From Chrysaora quinquecirrha (taxonomy: Eukaryota > Cnidaria > Scyphozoa > Semaeostomeae > Pelagiidae): a stretch of DNA of 64,000 bases. The stretch covers positions 729,885 through 793,884 of the forward strand of contig JACTAT010000119.1 in NCBI GenBank assembly GCA_014526335.1, in the 5' to 3' direction. A model generated the notes under the pieces. The model searched no databases. It was not told where the DNA came from and saw nothing but the letters and a program-made list of their open reading frames with translations. Below are positions 35,399 through 47,606 of the stretch, in pieces (the stretch's first letter is position 1; each line of letters opens with the position of its first letter). The position numbers were made by a program, and so were the translations under genes.

Positions 35399-36531
35399 GT
35401 TGAATTACTTTTATTATATTTCCGACGTTTACTTCTTATATTCAATAAAAGAGTTCTTTGTGAAGAATCTTCAAAATCACATAAAGTTCTCGATTCTTTT
35501 CCTGTCATAAAACCTCTATGTGGCCACTGATAAGGCCCTCCAATAATAATTCTATTTATGGAACCAATTTTGGCTGAATATTCTTTCGTCAGTGAGTAAT
35601 CTGCAGAAAAATATAAAACGTTCTGAGAAAAATATTGTAATGGTTTGTGTGTTATTTAGTACATTTCGTCTTTGATTTGTGTTTTAAGAATTGTACTGTG
35701 GGTCTAAAGCCCATGTTACACATGAAAACCCAGGTTTGCCCAAGGTTAACTAGTTTGACCTTGGTTAGTTTTGTAATTTACAAAAGTTAAAATGAGCTGA
35801 AACCACCTGAAACGACCTGAAACAAGCTGTCGAAATTGGAATCGAGGCTGAAACGACCTGCTATCTTAGCAACAAAGTATAAAGTCAAGGGAATTGTATT
35901 GTTCTTGATGCATTGTGTTGCATTCTTTTCTAATAACAAAAGAAATATGTGTAAGTATCAAAGCGGGCATGCTTCTGGGAGGCAATTGTATTTGATCACC
36001 AATCAGCTTAGCCATTGAAACAATAACCAATTGTAAGCCAGTTGAACTGAAATCTATCAATTTAATTTGCCGAAAAATTGAGGGGCGTTTTGGTTTCTAA
36101 AAAGAGTTGTATGATTTATAGCTCACTTTTTCATATTGATGAGATTTGTTAGAATTTGCGTAGATTTATTTCAGAATTGCGATAAACAGCAACTTATACA
36201 ACCACAGAAGCAACGTATCAACTTTAGGCACACAGTTTTTTTTGCTTTAAACACAAGTGTGCATGCTTAACACAGAAACTTTTTCATCAAGGAGAAATTT
36301 TTTTAATGTACTTTTTTGTCACAATATTATATAATGGGAGAAAGTAGCATCATGTAACTTTTGAATGACCCTGTTATATTTGAAAATATTTTATTTGCAT
36401 TCAATTTAGTCGGTAATTTACCCTTATTGGAAGTTAGAAATAAAAGGATGATAACACAGAATACAAAACTGGGTAAACCAGCCAATGCAAATTTTAAGAA
36501 AAAGTAAGGTTTTCCAAAGGTTCTTAACAAC

Positions 36532-36903
36532 TACACATATTTTTTTATAAGAAACCTTTTACAAGAAACCCAGACTCTCGAATGGCCAAAAATTAAAGAA
36601 ACTGCAGTACTGGAAATCTTTTACCTAAGAAACTTTTCACATCAGACATCGAGAAATTTTCTTTTAATTCGAGTTTCCTCTGCAATAAGGCACATCTGTG
36701 ACAAGCAGACAAACAGGAAACCCATAGGCATTCAAATATGACCGATAAAAGGGTTTGGAACATCATTCAGATAGAATAACAATGTTGCCAATATGGATAT
36801 TCAAGAAACTCTTCAGAAACTTTCAGTACTCAAAATTTGAAAATTTTAAGAAACTTCCAGTACTGGGTCAATCTTTTAGTTTTTAATAAAAAAATACGTG
36901 TAA
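36532..36903. repeat. foldback MITE with TACACAT-T(n)-ATAAG ends
   Basis: Starts TACACATATTTTTTTATAAG and ends TAATAAAAAAATACGTGTA. The interior has recurring AAGAAACT and CAGTACT words. Same architecture as the other ATAAG-ended elements. Confidence 0.65.
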
Positions 36904-37733
36904 GTCGATACTGAACTGTTTGCCAGACTTGCTCACAGTTCTCTGATCCTGTGTCACAAAAAAACTACAATGGAGAATGGGGCACGTTGCACGAAAGATT
37001 GTTGCGTAACGCAAGTCCAAAGCGTGGAAATTTTTTGCCCAGACAAATCCCAACAGGATAAAAACTACAAAAATTAAGAAGTCAGTTCTCCCCAGGGAAG
37101 TTAATTTAGGACATAAATATTGCATCATACCTGTTCTAGACGAAATCATCCACCTGTTTCGAGGACAAATGTGTCCAGATCAATCGAGACTTGAAAAAAC
37201 CAAACTTTTTTTGAGACTAAATATAAAAAAAACGTGAGAAAAATAAATTAGATTTATAAAAATCAAAAGTTTCACATATTCTATAATCTCTTGCTAAGTC
37301 AAAATCTATTTTTTCCAGCTTCCAAGGTTTAAAAATTCATCAACAGCAAACTGGCCTAACAGAATAAGCCCTGAAGTGAACTGGCCTAGCTCTTCCCTAA
37401 AGCCTGTTTCAGTGTAAAGTTTACCATTCTTGAAGTAACTTGAAACAAAATTTGGATCATAAGAATCACACACAGAGAGTTAAATCTGTGAATAAAAGAT
37501 TTTAATCAATATTCTATTCTCATCTTTTAAAACAAACTCAAACGAATCTGAATCCAAGAAATTTACCTTCTCAACCAGTCTTTCTACAGCACCACACGAG
37601 GACGAATGACCTTGAGGAAAATTGTGCTGTCGTCATTTAAACATCAACAGGCTTAAAATAGCTGGCTATTGTTTTCTTAGCCAATCACTTAGCAGGATAA
37701 AATTTATTGCTCTGCAAAGAATATATAAAACTG

Positions 37734-37843
37734 ATGGGGTATAAAATAAATATAGACTTAACAAATGAACTAAATAAAGAGAAACTGAAGAGAGCAGCAG
37801 AATATATTCAGAAAATAGAAAAATATAAAGAGAAAGTTAGACG
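37734..37843 (+). other. possible small coding exon, function unknown
   Basis: ATG-initiated frame of about 37 residues, highly charged and helical in character (starts MGYKINIDLTNELNKEKLKR), ending at a good donor GTAAGA. No partner exon found, so it may be chance or part of a decayed mobile element. Confidence 0.2.
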
Positions 37844-37889
37844 GTAAGAACAATGAATATTGCACGTTAATTGTACGTTGTCTTGCACG

Positions 37890-38166
37890 TTACACTCTTT
37901 TTTTAAATAAGAAACTAAGATTTTTTCAGTACTCAAAGTTTCTTAGCTTTTGGACAATTTTGGTACTGAAAGTTTCTTAGCAGTTTCTTAGGGATCAAAA
38001 TTCTTTTATGCCAGAACAGGTAATTGACACTAAAATTTTACAAATAGAAGAAGCAATACAATTCACGTATACATCAGCTGTTCTTTTGTAAAAATAGACA
38101 CTTATGGTGTGACAGAAGTTCGTTTTTTGATGCTATATTTCTAATTCTAAAGATTGTTGAGACCTG
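37890..38166. repeat. truncated foldback MITE, reverse copy of 12634-13011 family
   Basis: Begins TACACTC-T(n)-AAATAAGAAAC and matches the reverse complement of 12634-13011 closely (AGCAATACAATTCACGTATA, CACTTATGGTGTGACAGAAG). The match ends abruptly at a C-run at about 38167. Confidence 0.75.
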
Positions 38167-38607
38167 CACCCCCCCCCCCCGGGGGACATACAGTACTTTG
38201 AATCTTCAATAAGTAAGTCTAAATGTTCCGCGGCCCGAAATTCCAGGAACCCGTACTGCACTGCATAGGGTCAAGAAAAAACCCTGTCCATAGAATAACA
38301 AAACTCAGTTTCTGAGATGGAATTTTTGCGTAAAACCACAAATTTCATTTTCAAGAAACTTTTGCGAAAGTAAGAAACTTAAATTTTCTGCACTCGGAAT
38401 TTTCGTTGCCAAGTTTATTTTACTGTAAGCCTAGATATTTAGCCCGGATATTTGCGTTCCGCATTATTCATATAGACAGAGGAAAAGGGACTTCCCCGCT
38501 GCCTAACGATTTCAAAAAGGGAAAGTCCGTTAGCTGGATTTCGTAAATCGTAATTATAACAGCAAAGCAAAACAATTTTTGACTGATTCAAACTGAACGA
38601 CAATGAT

Positions 38608-41012
38608 ATGAGTGTCTTGTTAAAAGACTTTAATCGGGAAACGTTTAAATACTTGGACGATTTTGAGTTTGAATTTCCTCTGAAGGACTCGTGGAAATGC
38701 CCGGAGTGCAAAAAGCTTTTGAAAGATCCTTTGCAACTTGGTTGTGGCCACAGGTAAGATAAAAATGGAAGCCCTTTGGCCTTTATTTTAGTGAACTTTA
38801 AACATGCATTTAGTTTATTCATTTCATTTCTACCTACTGTCCTTTGCCGTACATGATTTCTAAACCTCAGACTTTGTCAGACGGGAAAGGGGAGGGAGGA
38901 GCAGACATTTTTTTAGGGGAAAACAAGGACGGAAGTACAAGTACTGAGAAGCGCTTCAATGGCCACCATCATTGTTTGCATTTCATCCTGTCCAGTGGTT
39001 TTGTGGTCTGCCCTGCCTGCGGTCTGTTCGTGTTCCTGTAAAACACGGAACCGAATGCAAAATGACGTGATGGTGATGGTATCTTTATTCGCTATGTATA
39101 AAACCCAGAACATGGAATCTGGAAGCTGAAGACCCAGACCCAGATCTTTAGGTCTCCATTTCATTGCACCACTCCCTGGGGGGTTCTTGATAAAATTTCA
39201 TTAGGGAGGTTTCCCTCAAGCACAAAAATCAACCTTATACCGATTTTTTGAAAATGCATACCCAATCTTATACCAGGATTTGGAAATTGTTTACCCTACC
39301 TTACACCTAAATTTTGAAAACGAACGCCATTCTGTATGCCAAAATCATGAAAATTGACACCCTACCTTCAAAATCTTGAAAGCCAATGCTGTTCCTGGTG
39401 GCAAATCCCCTATACCTAAATAAAACCCTTTTTTTGAAGAACCATTTTTTATAAGTTACCTTCAAGTAGAAGGTCAAAAAATTGAAAGAACTTATAATGT
39501 ATATGATAAGAATGCTTAGAGACTTTTCAATTTATAATATTTTTATTAATGCAAACAAGCAGTAAGCATTGTAAGTGATTCACACAGTCTAACAATGCTT
39601 ACTGATCAGGGTTTGGCTGCAGTTGCTGCAGATCTTCCTGTCCCAAGAGGCATGCAATGCTTCAGATATGGCTAATTTTTTTCACTAACAATGTAACAAG
39701 AAAATATTTCTATACATGAAATTTTGCACTTTTCAGAATTTGCTCTTCATGTTTCGAGGATTTACCTATGGTTGCCGGGCAAAGCAAGAAATTATGTCCA
39801 GTTGACAACGAGATTATAGAGGAGATATACTCCGATCGTTCCGCGCTGCTAGAGATAATCAAAATCAAAGTTTATTGCACAATGAAAGGAAAGGGGTGTC
39901 CTTGGATTGGAATGATTTTTTATTTTTTCTCACATCTAACAAACTGCAAATTTGCAAATTCATGTAAGGCATGCAACTTTTCAATAATTGGCTGTGAAGT
40001 GAAAGGGGAAAGGGATGAAATCGAAAGACATCGCATAACTGGTTGCTCATCTCATGTAGCATTAATTGGTTTAGCAGAAAGAAAACTGTTGAAGAGGTAT
40101 GATGATTGCGGAGTAAGAGTTAAGCAACTTAGTCAATCTGTTAGTGATATCAACAGAAGACTTGACATAGACTCTGATAGTATTTTTGCAATTAACTCTG
40201 CAGTTGAAGGGTTTCATCCAAGGATAAGCAATATACAGACAGGGTTGGATTTAGAGTCGACCAAGGTCTACAACAGAGCTAAAAAGATCAATGAATTAGA
40301 AAATATCTCTGAGAGTTACAATTTTCTGAAGGAAAAGAAAGATGTATCTGATCAGCTTTATTCAATATCATTACGTTTACATCAAATAGAAGAAGGAAGT
40401 AATGAAAATTTTGGAGTAGATTTAGCACAGAATCAAGTAGCAGAAAGGACTAATGTGGAAGGAAAACTGCGTAAGTTAGAAAAGGAAAGAAAAAATGCTC
40501 GGAAAACTTTAGCAGAAATTGATTTGAAAATACGTTTGTTCCAAGCAACCACCACAGATGGAAATTATGTGTGGAAGATTGATAATTTTAGCAGACGTAT
40601 GAGAGAAGCTCGTGAAAACAAGATCACAGAGCTATACTCACCACCCCTTTATACTTGGATTTTTGGTTATAAAGTTTGCTGTAAGATATTTCTCAATGGA
40701 AATGAGAATGAACCGGATGGTTTTGGTACCCATGTTGCTTTCTATGCGATTGTTATGAGAGGTGACAATGATGATCTGTTAAAATTTCCATTTCCAAATA
40801 AGTTTATTGTAAAGTTGCTGGCCCGTGATGGTAATCATATTGAAAAAGTTATTGCACCAAGCAGAAGTCATCCCAGTGTTAAAAAACCAACAGAGGAGAT
40901 GAACCCTATTGTTGGTTACTCAAAGTTTGTTTCTCATTCCGAACTTGCAGAGAATAACTTTGTGTGGGATGATGCGTTGTTTTTTAAAGTTGATTTCACA
41001 GAAAATGTGTAG
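38608..41012 (+). CDS. TRAF-family E3 ligase/adaptor, copy B (complete)
   Basis: Two coding exons, 38608-38753 and 39737-41012, join in an Arg codon to give 473 aa. The first ATG (38603) is followed at once by a stop, so the start is 38608. RING finger at about residues 30-75: CPEC, CGHR, ICSSC, CPVD. TRAF-type zinc fingers about 96-155 (CTMKGKGCPW ... HLTNC; CKACNFSIIGC ... HRITGC). Coiled coil about 170-320. MATH/TRAF-C about 325-473 (YVWKIDNF, LYSPPLYTW, GYKVCCKIFLNG, FVSHSEL, DDALFFKVDF). Expected role: receptor-proximal signalling with RING-dependent ubiquitination. It confirms the exon layout of copy A. The C-terminal half is identical in protein to copy A although the DNA has many silent changes. 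Subfamily unresolved. Confidence 0.94.
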
Positions 41013-41682
41013 AATGTTTAAGATATTTGTTTCGTTAATGTTATTATGACTTTTGAATATTTTTTAGTATGTTGTAGTCAAGCAAAGGGGAATTACTTAT
41101 GATTCACCTACTTATTAATATCTTGCTGTTAGCCAATCAAATCACCATATTTGATCACATGCTATTAATATTTGCACATTTTTGGCTGGAGTAGGAAATT
41201 CCCCAGAGTATTTTTGGGCTGTATGAGCTGGTTGAGTTATTTGACAATTTCATTGAGCTGTATAGCTCAGTGGAAACGTTGTTGGTTCCCTGCTCATGCA
41301 GTCTAGGTTCTTATCTTTAAATATTTTTATATGAATTTCTTCATCATCAAACAAGTGGAACAAACCAGTTTTCTTGACTTGAAAGCAAATTACGCAAAAC
41401 AAATCCACCAAATTGCAACCAGTCATACATCTTAAGATATTTTATACCTGCATCAGAAATTCAATGAAAATAAGCTTTAACTTGGTACGGACAGCTCGCT
41501 GAAATAATGTTATTTTACAGCTAATTTTAATGATAAATATCAGCTTCACTAGCACAAGAAAACGACTAGTATCTGCAAAACCTTGACATGTTTATTGACC
41601 ACGTCTAAAAAGAATCCTTGAAATCAGGAAAAACGGCTCACAATTTTATCTCTTGAAAATTCTGAATTTTGTATTCCATGGT
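41013..41682. other. convergent intergenic region, TRAF copy B / kelch copy B
   Basis: 3' UTRs of both genes. A tRNA-like A box TAGCTCAGTGG lies at 41263-41273 with a poor B box (CTAGGTTCTTATC) about 40 bases on; this piece is not in copy A. No gene seen. Confidence 0.5.
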
Positions 41683-44600
41683 TTAACTTTGTGTCTGTAA
41701 TTCGCAAATGTCATGAAAGAACTTCCCGTTATTATCTCCACCACCAAAAATAATAATTTTCTCTTCTTGTTTCTTGGAGTTGTTCAGAGTTTTCACGTTT
41801 ATCAGCAAATGGCCAGCTCTTGCCAAGAGACTGTTGTCTGCAAGGTGGTTCCATGTCATGGACGCTGATGAAGAGAGAGAGAGAAACGCTTGAGATTAAT
41901 TTTTATCGTGCCTAGAAATAATCACAACGCCTTCAAAAGAACCTACTGTAGCTTACGTACTGTCGAGTTATGTAGCAGCTATTCGATGGAAACAAAAAAC
42001 GTTAATGAACAATCTTAGATTGTGTGGATTCGCTAGCGTGAATACTCATATATCCATTTGAGCTATTACACTGAGAATTAGTCTAGCATTTTCAGCAGGC
42101 TCAGAAACTGCGACCCTGTTCGAGTAGGTAGTCTTTGTATTTGCGTGCAAGCAATTTTTGGAAAGATGGTCTTTCTATTGGTTATAATTGTGGTTGCAGA
42201 TCCATCCATTTGGCAAAAAAGTTGGTGATTGGTGGTAGAAAAAGACTGAAGCAGCATTCCTATTACTCCTCAAGCCACCGTCAAGCATCGATTCTCCTGC
42301 GTATTTTGCAGAAAGAAATCAGTAACAGATTCCCAAGCGTTCCAAAGTGTTTTGCAGTGAAAATGGTTGCCTCTTGGATATATGGCATAAACAATACTGG
42401 TGGGATGATTGATGCCCTTTCAGCTTGATTTCTATACTGATCATTACAGAAGCCAAGAAGTTGCAGAATGTTGCAGAATTTCTTCTGAGACAGCTTGCAG
42501 CAAACAAAATTGCTTTCTAGCATGTTGTGAAATCATTCGACCTCGTTCAGTACTCAGTCGGGTCAAATAGATTGTGCGAAAAAATTGACTGAAACACTGC
42601 AAACATTTGGAAACCAGAATACCATGATAAATACCGTGATAAATAGTTATTCTGAGGATGTGCAGTAGATAGGGGGAACGAATTAATGTGGAAATTTTCT
42701 ATCAGTTATGAAGGTGTGTTAGAAGTATCCTTCCACGATACTGATACTGATACTGATGATAATTCTCTACATCACTCAGCAACTTCTTCAGCTGTACTGT
42801 TGTACTGACGATATCCTTCCATATTACTGATGATATCTATCCTGACTGACAATGTTAATTCACAAAGTAAATCACTGGGAGATATCCATTATTTCCAGTT
42901 TATCGATAAATAAAAGAGAACTCACTTAGTTTCAACATGTAAACATCATTTAGCGCCTTTTCTCCATTGTAACCCCCATGAATTATTATGCTCTGGTTGT
43001 CCCTTGTCAATGTTGAGCCATGCCAGCTGCGGGGTGGAGGGGCATTGCCAGTGGTCTCAATAAGTTTGAAATTCATCAACCCTGAAAAGGAGGAAGAGAT
43101 GTTATCTATCTTTTGGAAAAAGACGATTTTTTCTATGGCGTGCATTTGACTGTATCTTGGGGGTTCTGCATTATTTCATGTTTCTAGTTTGTCGATTCTC
43201 TCTGCACAACCGAACAGAGAGCACCACCGACTACCGTGTCAGGACCAAGCCAATCAAGAAATGGGCTAAGAAAGCCTCACGCTCAACAGAAGAATAGAGA
43301 AGATTCGACAAAAAGCAAGCTCTTATCAATAAATGTTTCAACGACAATACACAGCCTTCTATAGCCTTCAGGACGAGCCATCTATAGCCTTCATAACCAA
43401 CTGCCAACCAAGCTACTCTTACACATCCTAACCTACATGTGTTCAAAAATTCCAAGTAATAATCAGTCGAGATTTTGAGTCATAAATTGTGGTAGATTTT
43501 GTCATATATCAAACGATTTCCAAAAACAATGCAAGCACAATGTTGCTTCCCAAGTAGCCAAACTAAGTTCAAACATTGTCTATATAGAATATTTTGGTTC
43601 TGATTCTCCTACCGAGGTCCAATGTCCATAGATCGTTGAAACAGGTTGGAGCATCCCATCCTCCAAATATGAACAACTTGCCTTGGATCAAGCTTGCGGA
43701 ATGACTGGAAACGGATAATTTGAGATTAAAACTTCAGTTGAAATGTTGTATATAAACTTTCCATACAATGGATGAGTGAAAACAGCATACCATTCTTTGA
43801 TCAGATTGTGTCTATCAGTTCCCTAACGCATGTATTTGACATAACCATCTCTTCTTCTGCTATTCATGTATTCATATACCTTGGGTAACTCAGCGTTACG
43901 CCCTGGTCAAACAATCAAACATTGTTGGTCCTGAATTTAAGATTTGCTTGTCAAGATAAATGTTTGACGGTTTGGCCACGTCAAAAAACATTGCTCGTCC
44001 AACATTCTTTGTTTGCGCCAAGAATAAAATGTTTTTGAACTTTTCCAAAAATAACACGTCACAATTTTTGTCACTTGCTTGTCAAGCAATGTTATTGGGC
44101 GTAGCCAAACGGTCAAACATTTGTTGTAAGGCAAATGTAAAATGTTGGACAAACAATGTTTGATCGTTTAGCCAGGGCCTTGGGTCGTACTAACGTTTTT
44201 CTAACTTAACGTTATGATAGCAAGAATATGTTTTGAGAAAATAAAATGTTCAGTCCTTACCCTGATCTTGGTTGTGGTTTTTCTCCACTTACTATAGGTT
44301 GATACCAACTGTTTGAAACTATAGGGAAAACATAACGTTTTTAGAAATTCGGTTACGAAAAAATCCATACTCAAAAATACTAGAATTATTTGTTGTTGTA
44401 CAGTAATTGTTGATTTGCAGCTAGAGGTATGTGGCACGCAGGCACGCAGTAGTTTATTCCAAGCTAGGAAATGTTCAACAGTCGAGCGTTTTAAAAAGTC
44501 CCAGAAAGACCAGAAACGTTTGAAATAGTAGTCAGTCTGTTGAATTCTCAAGGAAAAGCAAACTTCTACAAAAACTTCACCAATAAATATTTCGAAACGT

Positions 44601-47565
44601 TGGTTTCATTTGGAAACTCTTGCCTCAGCAAACATGCGAATTAAGGTTGGGCGAAATTTTGTGTGTAAAAAACTTCGATTTCATCGGACGTTGTGGCTTT
44701 TTCTGGGTTATTATGCTTCATGTGGTGGAAGGTTTTGCGTACTGCGGTGGATGCAAAAATCATAGCAAAAATGTATAGATCAAGCAGAAAGAAACCACAC
44801 AAACTACCACAAAATCAGGCATAATAACCCACCGCAGTAATGCTCATCCATCACACCACAGTACGAGAAATATTAACGAAAATACGCTATATTACAGTAA
44901 GTAAGCTACCTGTATTGAAGAAATGTACATCGTTAGAGCATCCATCTGGCACTGGATCGGGGTTGGGAAACACTCCTCCAAAAATGAGCAGCTCTTCGTT
45001 TGATAAGGTACACGAATGGTATGACCTTGCAGGTGCTTTTCCAGTTACCTATAGACAATAGATACAAATGGTATAAAAACATAGGCAGTTCCAGGAGCGA
45101 AATCTATAGGACAAACATTGCATCTCAATGCCATACACGTTTAGTATTTACTGTTGTTTCATCAAGACTGGTTTTTGTGTTGAAAGCGTTTTGTTACTTG
45201 GACCCGTAACAAAAATTCCATCGGTTACTTCGCTGTATCCTACGAGCTTTCTGAATGGCGCGTTTAAATCCACATCTGGAAATCTATAACGTCGTAGTCA
45301 AAGGCTCGGTCAAGTTCAGATGTTTATCTCTTATTTCATGCACCAGATGAAAACATTCTTGAACTCGTGGAATTCCCTTGTTCAACGTTCTTGTTCTTTG
45401 AAAGCAGTGTGTTCGTTTCATTTGGGGATTGTTGATTCTAAGGCCCTGGTTAAACGATCAATCATTGTTTATCAAACATTTGAGATATTGTTTTACAAGC
45501 AATGTTTGACAGTTTGGTGACGTTGCAAAACATTGCTCGGCAAGCCAAATTCTTTCAGCAGTTTTTGAGAAACTTAAAAATAATACTATGCTTGTGTCAA
45601 GCAAAATGTTTGACAAGCAATGTTTCTGATATGGCCAAACGGTCGGACGGGTCGGACATTGTGTTTGACTAGTAGATCTCAAATGTTTGTCGAACAATGT
45701 TTGATCGTTTGGCCAGGACCTAAAAGCTATTTGACGACGAGGAAATAAAATTCACTGGGGGTACTAGCAGCAGCGGCGCTAGCATTCATTCAATCTTTCT
45801 TCTCGAGAGATCTGAGTTGAAGGTCCTGTGGCGTCGTGGTCTCAATTAGTTAACCTACTACTGAGATCCTAGCGACTGGCGGCGCTAAATACACCATTTC
45901 ACCTTCAGTTGTATTCGCATCACAAGTTTCGTTGCTTACCTCTACGCTTTTCCATTCGAATGTATTGGCATTTAAAGTATGTATGTCACTGAACCACTTC
46001 TTGTTTTTGCACCCTCCAAATATGTAAATCTGTTGTGATTTTTCATCATAGACAGCAGTGTGACCCATTCTTCGTGAAGCACCTTTATTGTCATCTGCTT
46101 CTTCAAGCCGATTCCAACTGCTTTTCGCTATAAAAGGATTACAATAGTTTTAGTTTTGTAAGTGGCTTATTTTGATGGTATCCAATTCTGAAAAACGTCA
46201 TGGAGAGGGTGTGTGTTTGCTTATTCGAGACTTTATGCTCATTTGGAGGTGTGTAAAGGCTGGCTAAACTAGGAGACATGTCCTGATTAGCCACCTCGGA
46301 AACTTTTTTGCGAAGCGCGCGATAAAACTCGTAGCGAGAGACACTGGGAGACAACAGAAACATTTGTTGTCTCTTCAAAATGGGGGCATGTTGCTCACTT
46401 TTCACCGTATGTTTAACCACCCAGGGTAACTGGGAGACAAACGAAATACAATTTTTCGTTGGACAGGTCCCCTATAAGCCACAGCTTAAGCATAATCAAA
46501 CAGGGGACTCTAAACACTTCCTTTCCAGAATAAGTCGTCATACAACAACTTGTAAGCACTATGTACAATTTTAGCCATTCGTGCTTAGTAATGCATTTGA
46601 ACATTTTACTTTGATTTTGAAGTTTATGAAGCTTTTGAAGTGATATCTACTTACCAAAATCATACTGCCAAAGTGAGTCCTTGCACATTTGGTGTCTAAG
46701 TCCTTGCCCTCCAACTAAAATTGCTTTTTGGTCAACTGTCTGGCACATTGAATGACCCCAGCGAGCAGTGGGCTCTGAAAAAATGGAAAGGAAAGTCAAA
46801 ACAAAACAAAATAAATGAATTTAAAAAATCATTTGTTTTTGTATAGATCGGTCAAGTGGCTTATAGCCAAATAACGGCCGTTACCGGTTACAGTTACAGT
46901 ATGAAGAACTTTTGACTTCTTATACTCTGATCTCATCTGTAGAAGATCGTAAATAAAAAACTAAAAATGAAAACTCACCTTCTAGTTCAAAGATGCCAGG
47001 TGTTACAGGAGACAACATGCCAGGAAGACTTTTTTTACATGAAGATGATTTGGATTTTGAGGACTTGGGAGTAACAAAATCATTTTTCTTTGAGGACTTG
47101 GAGGATTTTGGAGTAAAGAAATCATTTATCTTTTTTGGTTTTACACTTAGTGGGCTGAGCATAACTTTTGGACTGAGTTTAGATTTGCTGTGGATTTTTG
47201 AATCCATTTTGACATGCTTTGCATTCTCATCATCATCAGGATCATCAAATTCAAACATTGCTTTTCTTTTTACTGAGGCTTGCCTGTTTTGAAAATAAAG
47301 AATGATGAGTGTGACAATAACTATGAAAATTACTCGTTATAGTGTTGGTGATGATGACAATGATGATGATTATAATGCTGATCATCATCACCATGGTAAT
47401 GGTAATGGTGATGATGATAATGACGATAATGATAATGATGATGATGGTGGTTATGATGATAATGATAATGATGAGGATGGTGGTGATAATGATGATGATG
47501 ATGATGAAGATAATGATGATAATGTTGATGGTTATCATCTAGATAATGCTGAGATAATCATGGTC

Positions 47566-47606
<41 letters not shown>

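Larger units (their letters stand above)
35399..38607. other. intergenic region between eIF5 and TRAF copy B
   Basis: Upstream of two divergent genes (eIF5 -, TRAF +). Contains an imperfect CTGAAACGACCTG repeat (about 35794-35862), two foldback MITEs, a C/G homopolymer (about 38168-38184) and one small coding-like frame at 37734-37843. Sequence just before 38608 should hold the TRAF promoter; I saw no clear TATA box. Confidence 0.55.
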
